Positions 1 to 12,100 of a DNA stretch of 42,953 bases are shown piece by piece. Each line of letters opens with the position of its first letter. Position 1 is the first letter of the stretch. The stretch is taken from positions 1 to 42,953 of the forward strand of contig CAIPBM010000018.1 of the NCBI GenBank assembly GCA_903863295.1, written 5' to 3'. This DNA comes from an uncultured Verrucomicrobiota bacterium. Lineage in GTDB: Bacteria > Verrucomicrobiota > Verrucomicrobiia > Methylacidiphilales > UBA1321. The notes beneath the pieces were generated by a model. The model was not told the DNA's origin, searched no databases, and worked only from the letters and a program-made list of their open reading frames with translations. The position numbers and the translations under genes are program-made.

Positions 1-100
1 ATCGGGAACGATTTCCGTGCGGGTGACCTCAGCAGGTCTGAAAGGAAGCTCGGTCACCCTGACAACCCAAGCAGGAAATTCAACGCCTTACGTTCCTTGA
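1..100 (+). CDS. 3' end of a CDS, possibly a glycoside hydrolase family 2-type or other Ig-like-domain protein (partial)
   Basis: The second reading frame is open from the window edge to a TGA at 98-100 and encodes 32 residues. They read as a beta-strand pattern with a serine/threonine-rich end (SGTISVRVTSAGLKGSSVTL). This resembles the last strands of the Ig-like domain that closes many GH2 beta-galactosidases (pattern G-T/I-x-V-x-A/V-x-S-x-G-L-K). The fragment is too short for a firm family call. A carbohydrate-active role would fit the fucosidase just downstream. The 5' part lies outside the window. An inverted repeat with a T run starts 34 bases after the stop and could end its transcript. 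Confidence 0.5.
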   Translation, partial: SGTISVRVTSAGLKGSSVTLTTQAGNSTPYVP

Positions 101-116
101 ACTTAAAGTCATCCCC

Positions 117-131
117 GGGGGGGGGGGGGGG
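117..131. repeat. Homopolymeric G15 tract
   Basis: Fifteen consecutive G residues are followed by A and four more G, directly before the inverted repeat. The tract is intergenic, 17 bases after the stop of the partial upstream gene and 239 bases before the fucosidase start. It could be a slippage-prone site or a sequencing/assembly artefact. Confidence 0.8.
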
Positions 132-133
132 AG

Positions 134-189
134 GGGACAGGCATCTTAAACAATTCGAAACGAAACCGAAAACATGCCTGTCCCTTTTT
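134..189 (+). terminator. Inverted repeat with T run: terminator-like or REP-like hairpin
   Basis: GGGACAGGCAT (134-144) is perfectly complementary to ATGCCTGTCCC (174-184), with a 29-nt A-rich loop, and TTTTT follows at 185-189. The position suits a terminator for the upstream partial gene. The loop is long for a classic intrinsic terminator, and the GGGACAGGCA arm resembles palindromic remnants linked to IS200/RAYT-type transposases, so it may be a REP-type element instead. From 190 to 370 I see no gene. Confidence 0.45.
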
Positions 190-370
190 CCGCTCCGCCT
201 AAAGAAAGGCCAGTAAATAGAAATTGGAGCGGGGACGTTTTCTGAGCCAAGCCAAATAAATCCACGCTTATGCTTCCAAGCCCGGCCATGTCCGGTAGGG
301 CCTCGACACTTCTTTTTCTACTGAGTACTTTGACGTAAGCTCCCTGGAATTTTAATCAATACTCAATAAG

Positions 371-2782
371 GTGAATCGCAGGAGTTTTATTCGCAAAACG
401 ATCATGGGGGCATTGGCCATGTCGCCGTTGAAATCCTTGAAGGCAACCGAAGAAATGAAACCTCTCGCGATCAAGACGAACTCGGATTCAAGGCTCTGGT
501 ACGACAGCCCCGCGACCAGTTTCAATGAGGCGCTTCCTCTTGGGAATGGCCGGGTGGGCGCGATGGTTTACGGCGGAATTTCGCGCGACAAACTCTCCCT
601 GAATGAGGATACGCTTTGGGCCGGCCTCCAGCCGCCTTCACCCTCGCCAGCGGCGCAGAAAGCTCTCCAGCAGGCCCGGTCCAGCATCCTTGCCGGAGAT
701 TATGAAGGAGCGGAGCGGATCATTGAGAAATCGATTCTTACCCGCGTCAACCAGCCCTACCTTCCCGCGGGCGATTTAATCCTCGAAAGAACCACTCCCG
801 GCAAAGTTGATGGCTATCGCCGATCCCTCGATTTGTCGACCGGCATCGCCAGAACGGAATGGAAAGCGGACGGGTTTCAGTCCAGTGAGGAGTGCTTTAT
901 CTCCGCCGTGGATCAGGTCATCGTCCTTCGGCTTGAATCGGAAGCTCCCTCGACTCTGGTGCTGACGTTGGACTGTCAGTGGCGGCATCAACTTACATCG
1001 GTCACGAACGGGCTGGACTTGCAGGGAGAAGCGCCGGTGTTTGTCGATACCGCCCAAAAAACCGTGCGCTACGCCGCCGCCGGAGAGCAGGTCTCGCGCC
1101 GTCATTATATCGGGCTCCGGGTAGTCGCCCCCGGCGCTTCCATCCGTGCCGAGGGAGGAGGTTTAAAACTGAGTAACGCTCGCGAGGTGCTTATTTATCT
1201 CGCGATCGCAACCACTCATAACCGCAAAGATCCCGCCGGGCAGGTCGAGGCGTGGCTGACTTCTGCCATGAAAAAGCCGTACGACCAATTGAGGGCGGAT
1301 CATGTGGCCGATCACCAAAAACTCTTCGGTCGGGTTCGATTTAAGTTGGAATCCCCGGCAGGCGAGCTTTCACATCTCACCACGGATCAGCGGCTCACTC
1401 AAAAACAAGCCGGCCAGGTCGATTTGGCGCTGGAAACTCTCCTCTTCGACTACGGGCGCTACCTCTTGATCGCCAGTAGCCGTCCCGGCAGTCAGCCGGC
1501 TAATCTCCAAGGCATCTGGAATGAGTCCCTCTATCCGCCCTGGTGGTCGAATTGGACGATGAACATCAACCTGGAGATGAACTACTGGCCCGCGGAGGTC
1601 TGCAACCTGCCGGAATGCCATCTGCCGCTCTTCGCTTTCATCGAGGCACTTCGCGAGAGCGGGGAAAAAACCGCGGCAATTCATTATGGCTGCCGGGGCT
1701 GGGTGGCGCACCATATGACCGATCTGTTGCATCAGACAACGCCCATTGCCGGTCGCGCACGCTATGCCTTCTGGGTGATGAGTGGCCCGTGGCTCTGCCG
1801 TCACCTGTGGGAACACTATCTTTTTTCTGGCGATAAGACCTTCCTGCAAAGTGCCTGGCCCGCCATGCGCGGCGCGGCCGAGTTTTTACTCGATTGGCTG
1901 GTCGAAACTCCTTCCGGAGAGCTGACCACTTCCCCTTCAACTTCGCCGGAGAACAGCTACTTGAACGAGCAGGGGCATCGCTGCGGAGTCTGCACCGGAT
2001 CGGCCATGGATCTCTCCATCACTAGGGATCACTTCACCCATTGCCTCGAGGCGGCTCGTCATCTCGGCGGAATCGAGCCTGACTTTTGTCATCACCTCAC
2101 GGTGGCGCTCGGCAAGCTCGCTCCCCTTCGCATCGGCAAAAAAGGCCAGATCATGGAATGGAATCAAGATTGGGAAGAATTTGAACCCGCTCACCGGCAT
2201 CTTTCCCAACTCTTCGGCTTGCATCCCGGGGAAGAGATCACCGTCGATGGAACTCCCGACCTCGCGAAAGCCGCCCGGCGCTCGCTGGAGCTGCGGGGCG
2301 ACTCCGGCACGGGCTGGGCCTTGGCCTGGAAGATGAATCTCTATGCGCGCCTGGGTGATGGCGATCACGCCTACCAATTTGTTTCCAATCTGTTCCATCG
2401 CATCGACCCCTCCATGAACAACCCCGCCAATGATGGCGGTGGCCTCTATCCCAACCTGCTGGATGCCTGCCCACCCTTTCAAATTGATGGAAATTTTGGG
2501 TATACCGCTGGCGTGGCTGAGATGTTACTGCAAAGCCATGCGGGAGAAATTCATGTGCTTCCCGCGCTTCCTTCCGCCTGGCCTTCCGGATCCATCCAGG
2601 GACTTCGCGCACGCGGCGGCGCCGAAGTGGATATCGAATGGAAGGACGGTCAACTCGTGCGTACCCGTCTCCGCCATGCGTCTGGCGCAGACGTCCTCGT
2701 CCGGTACAAGGATCGCACTCTTCCCATGACGCTGCCGGCTGGACAGCCGGTGCTTCTCGAAGCGGACAAATTTTCCGCTTAA
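371..2782 (+). CDS. Glycoside hydrolase family 95 protein (alpha-L-fucosidase type)
   Basis: Predicted exported enzyme of 803 residues, the usual GH95 size, likely removing terminal alpha-L-fucose (GH95 also includes L-galactosidases). The N-terminus carries a twin-arginine-like motif (RRSFIRK, residues 3-9) with a weak hydrophobic stretch. The N-terminal domain begins with the typical WYDSPATSFNEALPLGNGR. The (alpha/alpha)6 catalytic part has NINLEMNYWP (N398, N400), TSPEN (E527) and QIDGNFG (D706). These correspond to Asn421, Asn423, Glu566 and Asp766 of Bifidobacterium AfcA. The start is GTG; no strong Shine-Dalgarno sequence is visible. It follows a partial gene on the same strand and may belong to a glycan-degradation locus extending left of the window. 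Family confidence is high; substrate is inferred. Confidence 0.93.
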   Translation: MNRRSFIRKTIMGALAMSPLKSLKATEEMKPLAIKTNSDSRLWYDSPATSFNEALPLGNGRVGAMVYGGISRDKLSLNEDTLWAGLQPPSPSPAAQKALQQARSSILAGDYEGAERIIEKSILTRVNQPYLPAGDLILERTTPGKVDGYRRSLDLSTGIARTEWKADGFQSSEECFISAVDQVIVLRLESEAPSTLVLTLDCQWRHQLTSVTNGLDLQGEAPVFVDTAQKTVRYAAAGEQVSRRHYIGLRVVAPGASIRAEGGGLKLSNAREVLIYLAIATTHNRKDPAGQVEAWLTSAMKKPYDQLRADHVADHQKLFGRVRFKLESPAGELSHLTTDQRLTQKQAGQVDLALETLLFDYGRYLLIASSRPGSQPANLQGIWNESLYPPWWSNWTMNINLEMNYWPAEVCNLPECHLPLFAFIEALRESGEKTAAIHYGCRGWVAHHMTDLLHQTTPIAGRARYAFWVMSGPWLCRHLWEHYLFSGDKTFLQSAWPAMRGAAEFLLDWLVETPSGELTTSPSTSPENSYLNEQGHRCGVCTGSAMDLSITRDHFTHCLEAARHLGGIEPDFCHHLTVALGKLAPLRIGKKGQIMEWNQDWEEFEPAHRHLSQLFGLHPGEEITVDGTPDLAKAARRSLELRGDSGTGWALAWKMNLYARLGDGDHAYQFVSNLFHRIDPSMNNPANDGGGLYPNLLDACPPFQIDGNFGYTAGVAEMLLQSHAGEIHVLPALPSAWPSGSIQGLRARGGAEVDIEWKDGQLVRTRLRHASGADVLVRYKDRTLPMTLPAGQPVLLEADKFSA

Positions 2783-3164
2783 GCCTTGTTAATGACTAAG
2801 GTGCGGGGTGGCTTGTTCCGCCCAAGGGGAAGCTTCGTGGTGAGCCGACTCGTTTTTTATCGCTACCATCGACCTATTTAAATAGGTAGCGTTTAATATT
2901 CGCTATTCACGTGTATTAATTCCTTCATTTTGACCATTAATATAGTTTGTCAATGGGCAAAGTATGGTTAGGTTATCAGCCCAACCTTGTCATCGAAACG
3001 TCACAGACCATGAAGGCACTCCAACCTTGGCACTCGCTAGCTGAGTCCGGCTCTCCCCGCCGGAGGGGGAGTCATGTCCAGGCAGTTCGCAGGGAAAGCC
3101 ACGGACTGAGCTTCCAAAGGCACCGGACCGATTTCTTTCCGTCGCCCCCATTCAACCCAACCCC
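2783..3164. other. Intergenic region before the giant exoprotein gene; contains a 16-bp palindrome
   Basis: No gene is supported in these 382 bases. A perfect 16-bp AT-rich palindrome, ACCTATTTAAATAGGT, lies at 2872-2887. It sits inside a wider pairing of CGCTACC (2861-2867) with GGTAGCG (2885-2891). It could be an operator or the terminator of the fucosidase gene. The 3' part forms the structured leader listed separately. Confidence 0.5.
3040..3130 (+). promoter_or_regulatory. Structured 5' leader with two mutually exclusive pairings
   Basis: GCTGAGTCCG (3040-3049) pairs with CGGACTGAGC (3102-3111) at 9 of 10 positions. It encloses a CTCCCC/GGGGAG hairpin (3053-3058 with 3066-3071). The same 5' arm can instead pair GTCCGG (3045-3050) perfectly with CCGGAC (3123-3128), ending 37 bases before the ATG at 3165. 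Alternative pairing of one arm is typical of attenuators and riboswitches. The segment GGGAAAGCCACGG recalls the 3' half of cyclic-di-GMP-I riboswitches, but the matching 5' half (GGCAAACC) is absent, so I do not assign that class. Confidence 0.35.
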
Positions 3165-6100
3165 ATGAGACGATCCGCTCCTTTCATCGGACTGCTCGGG
3201 GTGCTGCTCCTCATGGAGCCTGCCCCCACCTTTGCGCAAAGCCGCCTGTTTAGTACGGGGGGAGGTTCCGGTTCCAGCGCGCATTCCACCTCAAACTCCG
3301 CGACATCCCAGACCACCACCACCGCGACCACGGTCACGGCCAGCACCGTCCAGAATTCTGCGCTCGCACAGCGAGCTCAGGCTTCTCTCCAAAGATCGCT
3401 CGCCTCCCTCAACGCAGCGCAAGCCGCCCAAGCTGCGGCCCGCGCTGCCGCTTTAAACCTCCCCAGTACCGTCCCCAACGGCCTCAACTTGGGCGGTCTC
3501 GTGCCCGACTCCGGATTGAAAGCCCCTGGCATCGCCAATCCTGTTACCACCTGGGTCAACGCCAAAACCCCCATCCAAACCCAGGTCAATGGACAGACTA
3601 TTGTCACCGTCACCCAGACCAATCAGCAGGCCCTCCTCAACTGGTCGACGTTCAACGTCGGCAAGACCACCACCTTGAACTTCGACCAAAGCGGGGGCGG
3701 TTCCAACGCCGGAAACTGGGTGGCGATCAACAAAGTCGCTCCTAACGTTGCGCCGTCCCAGATTCTCGGGAACGTCACGGCCCAGGGACAGGTCTACGTC
3801 CTCAATCAAAACGGCATCATCTTCGGCGGCTCTTCCCAGGTGAATGTCGGCTCGCTCGTCGCTTCGTCTCTGCCCATCAATACCAACCTCGTTAGTCGCG
3901 GCCTGCTCAATAATCCTGACCTGCAGTTTCTCTTTTCCCAAGTCGACCAGTCAGCCGGAACGCAAGGGCCGACGCCCGCGTTCACACCACAAGGCACAGC
4001 CTCGTCTCCCGGTAGTGCTCCGGCGCCAGGTTCCTACGGCAGCAACGGCGGCACCGTGGCGCAGGTGGACTCCGCTGGAAATCTGAGTTTCGTAACGGCA
4101 TCCGGAAAAGACGGTGATGTCGTCGTTCAGGCCGGCGCGCAATTGACCAGCCCGACCACGTCCTCGCACGTCGGTGGAAAAATTGCTCTCGTGGGGCCGA
4201 ACGTCGCCAATGCCGGGACGATCTCGACGCCCGATGGGCAGACCATTCTCGCCGCCGGAAATCAGGTCGGCTTCGCGGCGCATAATGAAAATGACCCGAG
4301 CCTCCGCGGCCTTGATGTCTATGTGGGTGCCGTCGATTCAACCAGCGGCACGGCGAGCAATCCCGGCCTCATCGATTCCCCCCGCGCGGACATCATGATG
4401 GTGGGCGCCGCCGTAAATCAGAACGGCGTGATCAATAGCAGCACGTCCGTTTCACTCAATGGCCGCGTCGATCTTCTTGCTGATTACAAGTCCACCGTGA
4501 CGATTCCCTCTGGAAGTTCGACTCCCGTCATCACGCCTACCGCCTCGGGCACGGTCACGCTCGGGCAGGGGAGCCTCACCGAAATCCTGCCGGAGCTCTC
4601 GAGTACCGAAACGGCGGTCGGATCGCAACTGGCCCTCTCGTCCCTCGTCAACATTCAGGGCCTGAAAATTTCTTTCGCACAAGACGCCCTCCTTTTGGCC
4701 CCAAGTGCGTCCACACCCTCCGATACGACCAAGCCCGCCCTGGGTGTCGGTGGTGTGACGTTGACTTCCGGCGTGACCCTCGATGCCGGTAGCTGGTTGG
4801 CTTACAATGGCTCCAATTCGTTTTTCAATAGTACCGGCCAAAATGCGGGGGAAATCGATCTGGCCCAGGGCGCGACGATTGATGTCTCGGGCTCACAGAA
4901 CGTTACCGCTTCCGTTTCTGAAAATATCGTCTCCGCGCAGTTGCTGGGCACGGAGTTGGCCAACTCTCCGCTCCAGAAAGACGGTCCCTTACGCGGACAA
5001 ACGGTCCTGATTGACCTGCGGCAGACCGGCGTGAACGCCGACGGCTCGGTTTGGGTCGGCACGCCGCTGGCTGATGTGTCGGGTTATGTGAATCTCGTGC
5101 AACATACCGTGGGTGAGTTAACGACGAGCGGCGGCACCGTCAGCCTCAGCGCCGGCGGTGCGGTGAACCTAGCCTCCGGTTCAACGGTCAATGTCTCGGG
5201 CGGCTGGATCAATTATCAGGGCGGTCTTGTCCAGACGACCAAGGTCGTTTCCGGCGGACAGGTGATCGATATCTCGAAGGCCATGCCCGATCTTGTTTAT
5301 GACGGCGTCTACACCGGATATACCGCGACATCGGCCAAGTGGGGTATCACCCAGACCTACGCCAATTCTCTCGTAAGCGGTCCTCAATATCAGGCCGGCT
5401 ATATCCAGGGCGGCTCGGGAGGTTCACTCGCCATCACGGCTCCGCTCATGTCGGTGAGTGGGAATCTCTACGGAAACACCGTGTCGGGCGCCAACCAGCG
5501 GTCGTCCTACAGCCAACTGAAATCCACTTACAATAGCGCCACTTTTCTGCCGACCGTGCTCGCGACGCAGGCCCAGCCGCAAGCCTCCACTTTGGTTCTC
5601 AGTTTTCAGGCTCAGAACCCGGACGTGAGCGGTTATCCGACCTATTCGCCCACGCCAGCGAAGATCGATTTTGGCACGAGCCGACAGGTCGGAGATCTGG
5701 TGCTCACGCCTGATTTGATTAACTCCAATGGCTTCGGAAACTTCACGATCAACAACGGCGATGGCTCGATCTTTGTTCCCTCGGATGTGAGCCTGACCTC
5801 GTCTCCGGGTGGATCGATCACCTTCAATGCGGCGAACATCGACATCGAAGGCAGCCTCACTGCCGTGGGTGGAACGCTTAGCTTTTCCACCTATAATTAC
5901 TCGCCCTACGCCGACGGAAATTCGCCTTACACCGGCGATCCGTTGATCGACACGCCACCGGTCGATCCCACGCGCGGAAAATTCCAGCTCGGCTCGGGGG
6001 CCTCCCTGAACGTGGCGGGGCTGGTCATTGATGACCGCTCTATCTCGGCCACGGCGGGAACCGTTCCTTTGTTTACCAGCGGTGGAAGTGTCTCGATCAA

Positions 6101-9100
6101 CGCATTTAGTGCCAATCTCGCAACCGGAAGTTCGATCAATGTCTCGGGCGGTGCCGAAGTTAGCAACACGAACAAGACGACCTATGGCAGCGGCGGAGCG
6201 ATCACCATCAAGGCGGGGCAGGATCCTAATCTCCAGAGCCTCGTTGGGGGTTCGCTCACTTTGGGCTCCAGCCTGCAGGGTTATTCCGGTGCCAAGGGGG
6301 GCTCGCTCACCATCCAGGCTCCGCTGATTCAGATAGGCGGTGTCGCCGCCGATCCCGTCAACACCCTCTTGCTCTCTCCCGATTTTTTCAGCCAGGGTGG
6401 CTTTGCCAGCTTTACCCTGGATGGCATGGGTGAAGTCGCGCCGAATCAAGCCGACTCCTCGCTCTTCCTTCCCGGAGTCTCCATCGCCGCGGGCACGACT
6501 CTTCAACCAAAGGTTCAAAGCTGGGCAGCGAGCCTGACCAGCAACGGGATCGTGCTAAACACCACGACTTATTCCCTGGCCTCGCAACGCACGCCCGTGA
6601 GCTTGAATTTTGATGCGATCGGCGTGGTCAATTTCGGCGGGTCGACCGTTGTGCGGGGCGATTTTGTGCTCGGGGCCAATACCCTGATCCAGACCGACCC
6701 CCAGGGTAACGTTTCTCTCCAGGGCGATACGGTGCAGGTGCTGGGAAAAGTTGTCGCACCGGGTGGAACCATCTCGGTTGTTGGTGCCAAGAACTCCAGC
6801 ACGCTCCTCTATGCGGATCAGTTCAATCCTCTGGTCACGGTTGACCTCGCGGCGGGTAGTCTTCTCTCCACCGCGGGAGTCGTCCTGCCTACCTATAATA
6901 AATATGGATTCAACACCGGTTCAGTTTTGAACGGTGGCTCGATCAAGGTCACCGGTAATATCTTGGCGGAGACCGGTTCGGTGCTCGATGTCTCCGGCAC
7001 CAGCGGAATCCTCGATGTGGCGCCGACCCAGACGGGCGGAGTTAACCGCGTCTTTGCGCCCGCCTATGTCCCACAACAGGTCGACAGCAGTGGTGGTTCG
7101 ATTACTTTGACGGGTGGCCAGGAATTGGTCAGTGCCGCCACGATTCGCGGCGGAGCGGGAGGTCCTTCCGCACAAGGGGGAAGTCTCACCGTTTCGTCTT
7201 CGCGTTTCGATCCGACCCAGGGTCAGGTCGCCACCACGCCGCTTGATATCACACTCGATGTCACCCAAGGCGTCCTGCCTTACACCGCGTCCGGCCTTGG
7301 CCAAATCGTCACGGTCGACGGCACGATGGCCGCGCTCGGTTACTTTAACGCCGATAGCTTTAATACGAGCGGCCTCGATTCGCTGACCCTCTCCGGGACC
7401 GTACAATTCTCCGGGCCTGTCACCATCAACGCCAATCGCAGTCTCACCGTGGGCAGCAGCGGTATTATTTACGCAGATGACAAGGTCCAGCTCACCGCAC
7501 CCTACGTGAAATTGGGTCAGGCTTTTCTGGGACCCTTGACCTTGGCGCAGCAGGCCCTGCCCATCTTCACCGATTCCGAGAGTAATGCCGTCGCGATTGC
7601 TCCCTCGACTGGCACCGGCAATATCACGGTCACGGCCAACAGCCTCATCGATGTAGGTAACCTCTCCTTGCAAAATATCGGCAATCTCAACCTCGTGGCT
7701 ACCGGGGCCGATATCCGTGGGGATGGAACCCTGGATGTCGCAGGAAATATCTCGCTTACGGCGGGTCAGATTTATCCGACGACCGCCGCCACCTTCACCA
7801 TCGCGGCCCACGATCAGGGCGGCATCGCGGGATCGGTGACCATTAGCGCCTCGGGCAGCCGTCAGCTTCCGCTTTCCGCGGGCGGCACGCTGAACATTTA
7901 CGCCACCGACATCACCCAGGGCGGCACCCTCAGCGCTCCGATCGGCACGATCAACCTTGGCAGCGGTGTGACCAGTGCCAGCCCGGTTGATCCGCTCAAC
8001 GGGCTGGCATTCGATTCGACCCAGAATCTCAAGCTCACCTCCGGTAGCCTGACCTCCGTCTCCGCCGTCGATCCGGTCACCGGTCAGGATTTGACCATTC
8101 CTTACGGGACATTGCTCGATGGCGTTTCGTGGATCGATCCGGCTCAAAATAATATCACCGTCGCCGGCAACAGCGCGAATGCCGTCCCCGACAAGGCCAT
8201 CAATGTTTCCGCGGTCAACGTGACCGATCAGGCGGGCGCGACGATCGACATTAGCGGGGGTGGGGATATCTACGCCTACCGTTTCGTGTCCGGTACAGGC
8301 GGCACCAAGGACATCCTTGCCTCGACCACGAGCTTTGCGATCATTCCTGGTTACGCGGCCAACTACGCGCCTTACTATTCCTCAAGCGACTATGTCAACA
8401 CGTCACTGGCGATGGGCAGCCAGGTCTACCTCAGCGCCAGCAGCGGCTTGCCCGCCGGAGTCTACACGCTTCTACCCGCCCGCTATGCGCTCCTCCCTGG
8501 GGCTTACCTCATCACCCAGCTCAGCGAGGCTCCTCCCGCCACCGCGACCACACAGCCCGATGGTTCAAGCGTGGTCTCGGGTTACCGATTCAATGGTCTC
8601 GATAAAACGCAAACCGCCGCACCGTTGCTCGCCAGTTTTGAAGTCGACTCGCCTTCCGTCGTTCATTCCCGCGCCGAGTATGATGGTTATTCAGCCAACA
8701 CCTTCCTGAAACAAAGCGCGGCGACGCAGGGGATTTCGGTCCGGCTCCCGGTTGATGCAGGGCAACTCGTCCTCGCGGCAACGAAGACTATGACGCTCCA
8801 GGGTTCCGTCTTGTCGCAAACGCCATCGGGCGGGCTCGGCAGTCAGGTCGATATCGCCAGCCCAAGCAACATCCTCATTTCCGGGCCGAACACCGATTTA
8901 AGTCAGGTGCCGGCCAACACCCTGGTGCTCGATTCCTCCGCCCTCAGCGCCTTTGGCGCCGACAGTCTCCTCGTGGGCGGCTATCGCACTTCCACGGCGG
9001 CTGGGGATGCGGTAACCGTGACAACGGACCAACTCACGGTCGATAATAACGGAACCGCCTTGACCGGCCCGGATGTTATCCTCGCCTCCAACCAATCTCT

Positions 9101-12100
9101 GACTCTCGATGCCGGGGCCGATGTCGAGCAATCCGGAACCTTGTCGAGTTCCGCCGGGACTTTGCTTCTCGGTAATTCAACCAGCGCAGGCAGCGGCGAC
9201 GGCATCCTTCTCCGGGTGAGCAGCGATCCGTCCGCACAGATCAATCGTCTCGGAGTCGATTCGACCAGTGGTCCCTCCCTCAGCATTGGTGCGGGGGTGA
9301 AGCTCTCGGGCTCGGGCCTGATCCTCGATTCGACCTCCGCCACGTCGCTCGATTCGACGGCCAGCTTGAGCGGCGACAGCGTTTCCATCAACAGCGGCCA
9401 GATCAGCCTGGTGCTTGATCAAAGCCAACCGGCCTCGGGCCTCGTCCTTTCCAGCGACGCGCTCAACAGCCTCCAGTCCTCCGCCCGGGCCGTCTCGCTG
9501 CTCAGCTACTCCTCGATTGATCTTTACGAAGATGGCAGCGGGACTATCGGCAGCGCGGCGGACGCCACGGGCCATTACCAAGTCCAAAGCCTGGCGCTCC
9601 ATGCCCGCGAGATTCGCGGCTTCGATGGCGGCACGGTGACCATCAACGCGCAGAATGTGACCCTCGATAACAGTGCGGGCGGCGCCGTTTCGTCACCCGT
9701 CCCTAGTCCCGTCGGCGGTCTGGTGGTGAATTCGGGTACGCTTCAAATCGGCGGTGGATCAGGCTCCAACACCTTGTCTCTCGAGGGCTACGCGAATGTG
9801 AATTTGAATGCCTCGCAAGGCGTCCTGATCGCCGCCACGACATCCGCAGCCAAGGATTCTTCCGGCAATCCCATCCAAGGTTCGGCCAATCTCATCACGA
9901 GCGGCAATCTCCAGATCACGACGCCGCTGATCACCGGCGCGACCGCCGCCCACGAGACGATCACCGCGAACGGCGCACTGACCATCAATGCATCGAGCAC
10001 GACTGCCTCCGTCACCGGTGGCCTCGGTGCCACCCTGAATCTAGTCGGCAACACCATCGTAGAAAACAGCACGATCCGTTTGTCGAGCGGCAGCCTCAGC
10101 CTCAACGCCCAGGGTGATCTCACCGTTGGTGGAACGCTCGATGTCGGTGGCACGGCCCAGCCCTATCACGATTTGACCGAATACACCTCGGGAGGCCAAC
10201 TGAATCTGACCTCACAGACCGGCTCGGTGATCCTCTCCTCAGGCAGCACGGTCTCGGTCGCGGCCAATGCCGGTGGGGGCAATGCCGGAAGCCTTGCCGT
10301 CAGCGCACTGGCGGGCCAGTTCATCAATGCGGGCACAATCAACGGCCGGGGCGGCGTATCGGGCCAAGGCGGAAAATTCACCCTCGATGTCGCCACCCTC
10401 ACCGGCGGTAACGTGCAGCCGCTCGACTCCACCCTCAACGCCGACGGCTTCATCCAGTCGATCTCCATCCGCGACCGGACCGATGCCAACGTCCTCGTGT
10501 CCGGTAACGTCCGCGCCAGCTCTTACACGCTCTCTGCCGACCAGGGCTCCATCACCGTGAACGGCACCATCGACGCTTCCAACGTCGCCGCGACCGATTC
10601 GCTCAGTCACGCCATCCTCATCGGCGGCACCATCGATCTCGAAGCCGCCGGCAGCGTCACGCTTGCCTCCGGGGCCACGCTTACCGTCGCGGCGCAGAAC
10701 TTCAGCAATGCGGGCAAGGGCGGCGCGGTCACCCTCGCGGCGGGTTCGGAAACCAACGGCACCTTCAGCACCAGCGCGGTCGTCGACATCCAGGCCGGAT
10801 CCACCATCGATCTCTCTGTCGCCAGCGCTACCGGCGCGAGCCAAACCGCGGGCGATTTCACCGGCACCCTGCACCTGCGTGCGCCGCAAATCGCCGATAA
10901 CTCCGACCTCCAGATCAATCCCGTCAACGGCACCATCCTCAACGCCTCGTCCATCGTGGTCGAAGGCTACGCCCTCTTCGACGCCTCTGCCGATGGCTCA
11001 ATCGATAATCAGGAAGCCAATGTCTACGCCAACGGCCAGACCTTTGCCGGAAATTCGGCCGCCATCCTCAACCGCCTCTTCAATCCGCTCACCCATTCCA
11101 ACAGCGCCGCCCTCCAGGCCGTGACCGATATCGCGCCCGGCGCCGAGATCATCAACACCACCGGCGACCTCACCCTCGCTTCCGATTGGGATCTCTCCCA
11201 GTTCCGCTTCGGTCCTCAAAACACCGCCGGCATCCTCACCCTCCGTGCCGCGGGCAATCTCATTTTCCAGGGCAGCCTCAGCGACGGCTTCACCGACCCT
11301 ACGTACACCGCCACTCTCCTGACCCAAAACACCGCGCTTCCGCTCAACGCCCAGTCCTGGACCTACCATCTCGTCGCCGGGGCTGACTTCAACGCCGCTG
11401 ATTTCCATCAAGTCCTGCCCATCACTGAAACCTACGATCCCACCACCGGCCTCGCCATTCCCGGCACCGCCAGCGGCTCGCTGGAACTTGGCAATTTTGT
11501 CACCCAAAATAATGGCAACCCGATCAGTCTCAATGGAGAAACTGGTACCGCACTTGATGGCTACTATCAGGTCATCCGCACCGGCACCGGCGATATTGAT
11601 ATCGCCACCTCCGGTGATGTCCTCCTCCAGAATCAATTCGCCACGATTTATACGGCAGGCGTGGCTTTGACGGATCCCACACTCAGTGGTGCATTCGATG
11701 TTCCGATACTCCAAATTGGTGGCACTGATTATTATCCCGCGCAGTACAGCCTCGCGGGTGGAAATGTCACCATCTCTGCCCAGGGCAATATCGCCCACGT
11801 CACGCAGAACAACAGTGGCAACGTCGTCCTCGACTCCGAAAAGGAACTCCCCAATAACTGGCTCTATCGCCGCGGCTATGTCAACACAGCCGGGCAATTC
11901 GATGCGACGGCAAATGGCGATATAGGCTCGACGAGCTGGTGGATCGATTTCAGCAATTTCTTTGAGGGCGTTGGCGCTCTCGGCGGGGGCAATGTCACCC
12001 TCACTGCCGGTCACGACGTCAGCAACGTCGATGCTGTCGCCCCCACCAATGCCCGCATGACCTATCAGACAACTACCGGCGACACCCTCGCCGCCGACCA

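Noticed and set aside
3028..3042. Sigma-54-like TGGCAC...GCT upstream of the exoprotein gene
   Set aside because: The GC of the -12 element is one base out of phase with the GG of the -24 element, which sigma-54 promoters do not tolerate well.
3085..3130. Possible cyclic-di-GMP-I riboswitch (GGGAAAGCCACGG)
   Set aside because: Only the 3' half resembles the class; the conserved 5' GGCAAACC segment and its hairpin are missing. Kept only as an unassigned structured leader.
5424..8147. Long minus-strand open frames opposite the exoprotein gene (364 and 408 codons)
   Set aside because: Antisense shadows of the repetitive Gly/Ser/Thr-rich coding sequence, with Arg/Gly/Asp-rich translations and no motifs.
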